This document shows, piece after piece, positions 42,923-43,488 of a stretch of 43,488 nucleotides of DNA. The translations under genes and the position numbers were made by a program. Source of the DNA: Chroococcus sp. FPU101 (lineage in GTDB: Bacteria; Cyanobacteriota; Cyanobacteriia; Cyanobacteriales; Microcystaceae); NCBI RefSeq assembly GCF_017312365.1, contig NZ_BLJI01000036.1, positions 1 through 43,488 of the forward strand. Direction: 5' to 3'. The notes under the pieces were generated by a model that saw nothing but the letters and a program-made list of their open reading frames with translations, did no database searches and was not told the origin of the DNA. How positions within the stretch are numbered: position 1 is the stretch's first letter; every line of letters begins with the position of its first letter.

Positions 42923-42953
42923 AGTAAGACGCGGCTTTAGAGATCGCGTCTCA
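42923..42953. repeat. GACGCG palindrome (copy 3 of the dispersed small repeat)
   Basis: AGACGCG (42927-42933) and CGCGTCT (42945-42951) form a perfect 7-bp stem with an 11-base loop; the ends GTAAGACGCG and CGCGTCTCAAC resemble the arms at 7041 and 28731. It sits just after the ferredoxin stop and 45 bases before tRNA-Arg. Confidence 0.5.
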
Positions 42954-42995
42954 ACTCCGTGTCTGCTATGATATGATAGAATTCCATGTGTAAAA

Positions 42996-43068
42996 GGGTG
43001 CGTAACTCAGTGGATAGAGTAGCTGCCTTCTAAGCAGCGAGTCGCAGGTTCAAATCCTGCCGTACCCG
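42996..43068 (+). tRNA. trnR: tRNA-Arg (anticodon UCU)
   Basis: The 73-base cloverleaf is complete. The acceptor stem is GGGTGCG with CGTACCC (one G-T pair), with G43068 as the discriminator. The anticodon stem GCTGC/GCAGC encloses the loop CTTCTAA, which gives anticodon TCT and decodes AGA. The T arm is GCAGGTTCAAATCCTGC. The D arm has ACTCAGTGGATAGAGT. CCA is not encoded, as is usual in cyanobacteria. Confidence 0.95.
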
Positions 43069-43488
43069 TCTTAATTGAGTATTAACGTTTGTTCTATAAA
43101 GGTTTTAGCTCCTTTAAAGAAAAGAATTCTAGTATCATTCTAGTAATTCATCTAAGTAATACGATAGATTACGTCTATGTATTACTGGTTCAAGGTGCTT
43201 CAACCCAAATATGACTTTTAAAAGTTATATCGTTTAATGTAAGGAGAATTGGTCTTGATTGTCCGATTGTAAAAGATGATCGAGAGCGTACTTTAGATAA
43301 AACTATGCGCCAGCGACTCCTTAAAGAACTCTTTGAAACTTGACTAATCAAGCAAATTGGTCAATCTTTAATCTGAAATGAGGTTGCTTGCTTTTGCCAA
43401 AAATTATGTTTAAAAGCCGAAACAATCTATCGTCATGGTATTTAATTAATACAATTTCAAATGACTTAAACTTTTGAGCTTTTAAATC
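43069..43488 (+). other. Window end: no intact gene; short open-frame relic
   Basis: No complete gene is visible in these 420 bases. A frame open from 43215 to the stop at 43341-43343 encodes 42 residues including DCPIVKDDRERTLDKTMRQR and LLKELFET, which has the charge pattern of a helical C-terminus, but it has no start codon near its beginning. It may be the end of a decayed gene. I recognise no family. Its place after a tRNA gene would suit the remains of an integrated element, but I saw no tRNA-end duplication. Confidence 0.3.

Overview
The window is chromosomal DNA from an AT-rich, probably unicellular cyanobacterium of the Synechocystis/Cyanothece/Crocosphaera kind. Lineage markers are psbX, ycf66, ctpA (D1 C-terminal protease), a high-light-inducible (HLIP) gene, a cyanobacterial chorismate lyase, a plant-type ferredoxin, SigF, and frequent copies of the HIP1 octamer GCGATCGC (for example near 3037, 9672, 11777, 15365, 24347 and 32803). 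No phage genes, CRISPR array, rRNA operon or intact insertion sequence was found.

Layout. 1-1150: the end of a WD40-repeat protein and an unrecognised membrane protein. 1.4-6.0 kb: a GT4 glycosyltransferase, a B12-binding radical SAM protein, cysteine synthase and sigF. 6.3-7.7 kb: a Bax-inhibitor-1 family membrane protein, an HLIP and a small membrane protein. 7.7-11.1 kb: a TPR-trypsin fusion protease divergent from an orphan RND adaptor, then an orphan MNT antitoxin with a truncated HEPN toxin. 11.1-14.1 kb: a large radical SAM/DUF2344 protein and a STAS protein. 14.65-19.4 kb: a co-directional run of permease, DUF1980 partner, Ig/beta-propeller protein and ctpA. 19.5-22.1 kb: a very AT-rich accessory patch with two sulfotransferases, a decayed sulfotransferase copy and a GT-A-like protein. 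22.3-24.7 kb: a DUF4278 protein, a REC/HD-GYP regulator and an MnmC-like methyltransferase. 25.2-28.8 kb: metG, a NYN-domain (LabA-like) protein and lptC. 28.8-29.7 kb: csbD and two small genes. 29.7-31.9 kb: psbX, ycf66 and two beta-propeller lipoproteins on the minus strand. 31.9-33.6 kb: ilvD, broken by a one-base frameshift. 33.8-35.0 kb: two conserved hypothetical genes, divergent. 35.3-39.4 kb: a TIGR03032 protein followed by a large FG-GAP/Calx-beta/RTX protein. 39.5-43.1 kb: chorismate lyase, typA, a 58-residue membrane protein, ferredoxin and tRNA-Arg(UCU).

Most genes are housekeeping or photosynthesis-related. The accessory signals are the sulfotransferase patch with its decayed paralogue, the degenerate MNT/HEPN pair, the TIGR03032/RTX adhesin unit, and small GAGACG palindromes at three sites. 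Three genes too short for routine ORF calling were found by reading: HLIP (7134-7304), psbX (31745-31864) and a 58-residue membrane protein (42166-42342). I saw no clearly new multi-gene system. The best candidates for novelty are the sulfation patch and the TIGR03032/adhesin pair.
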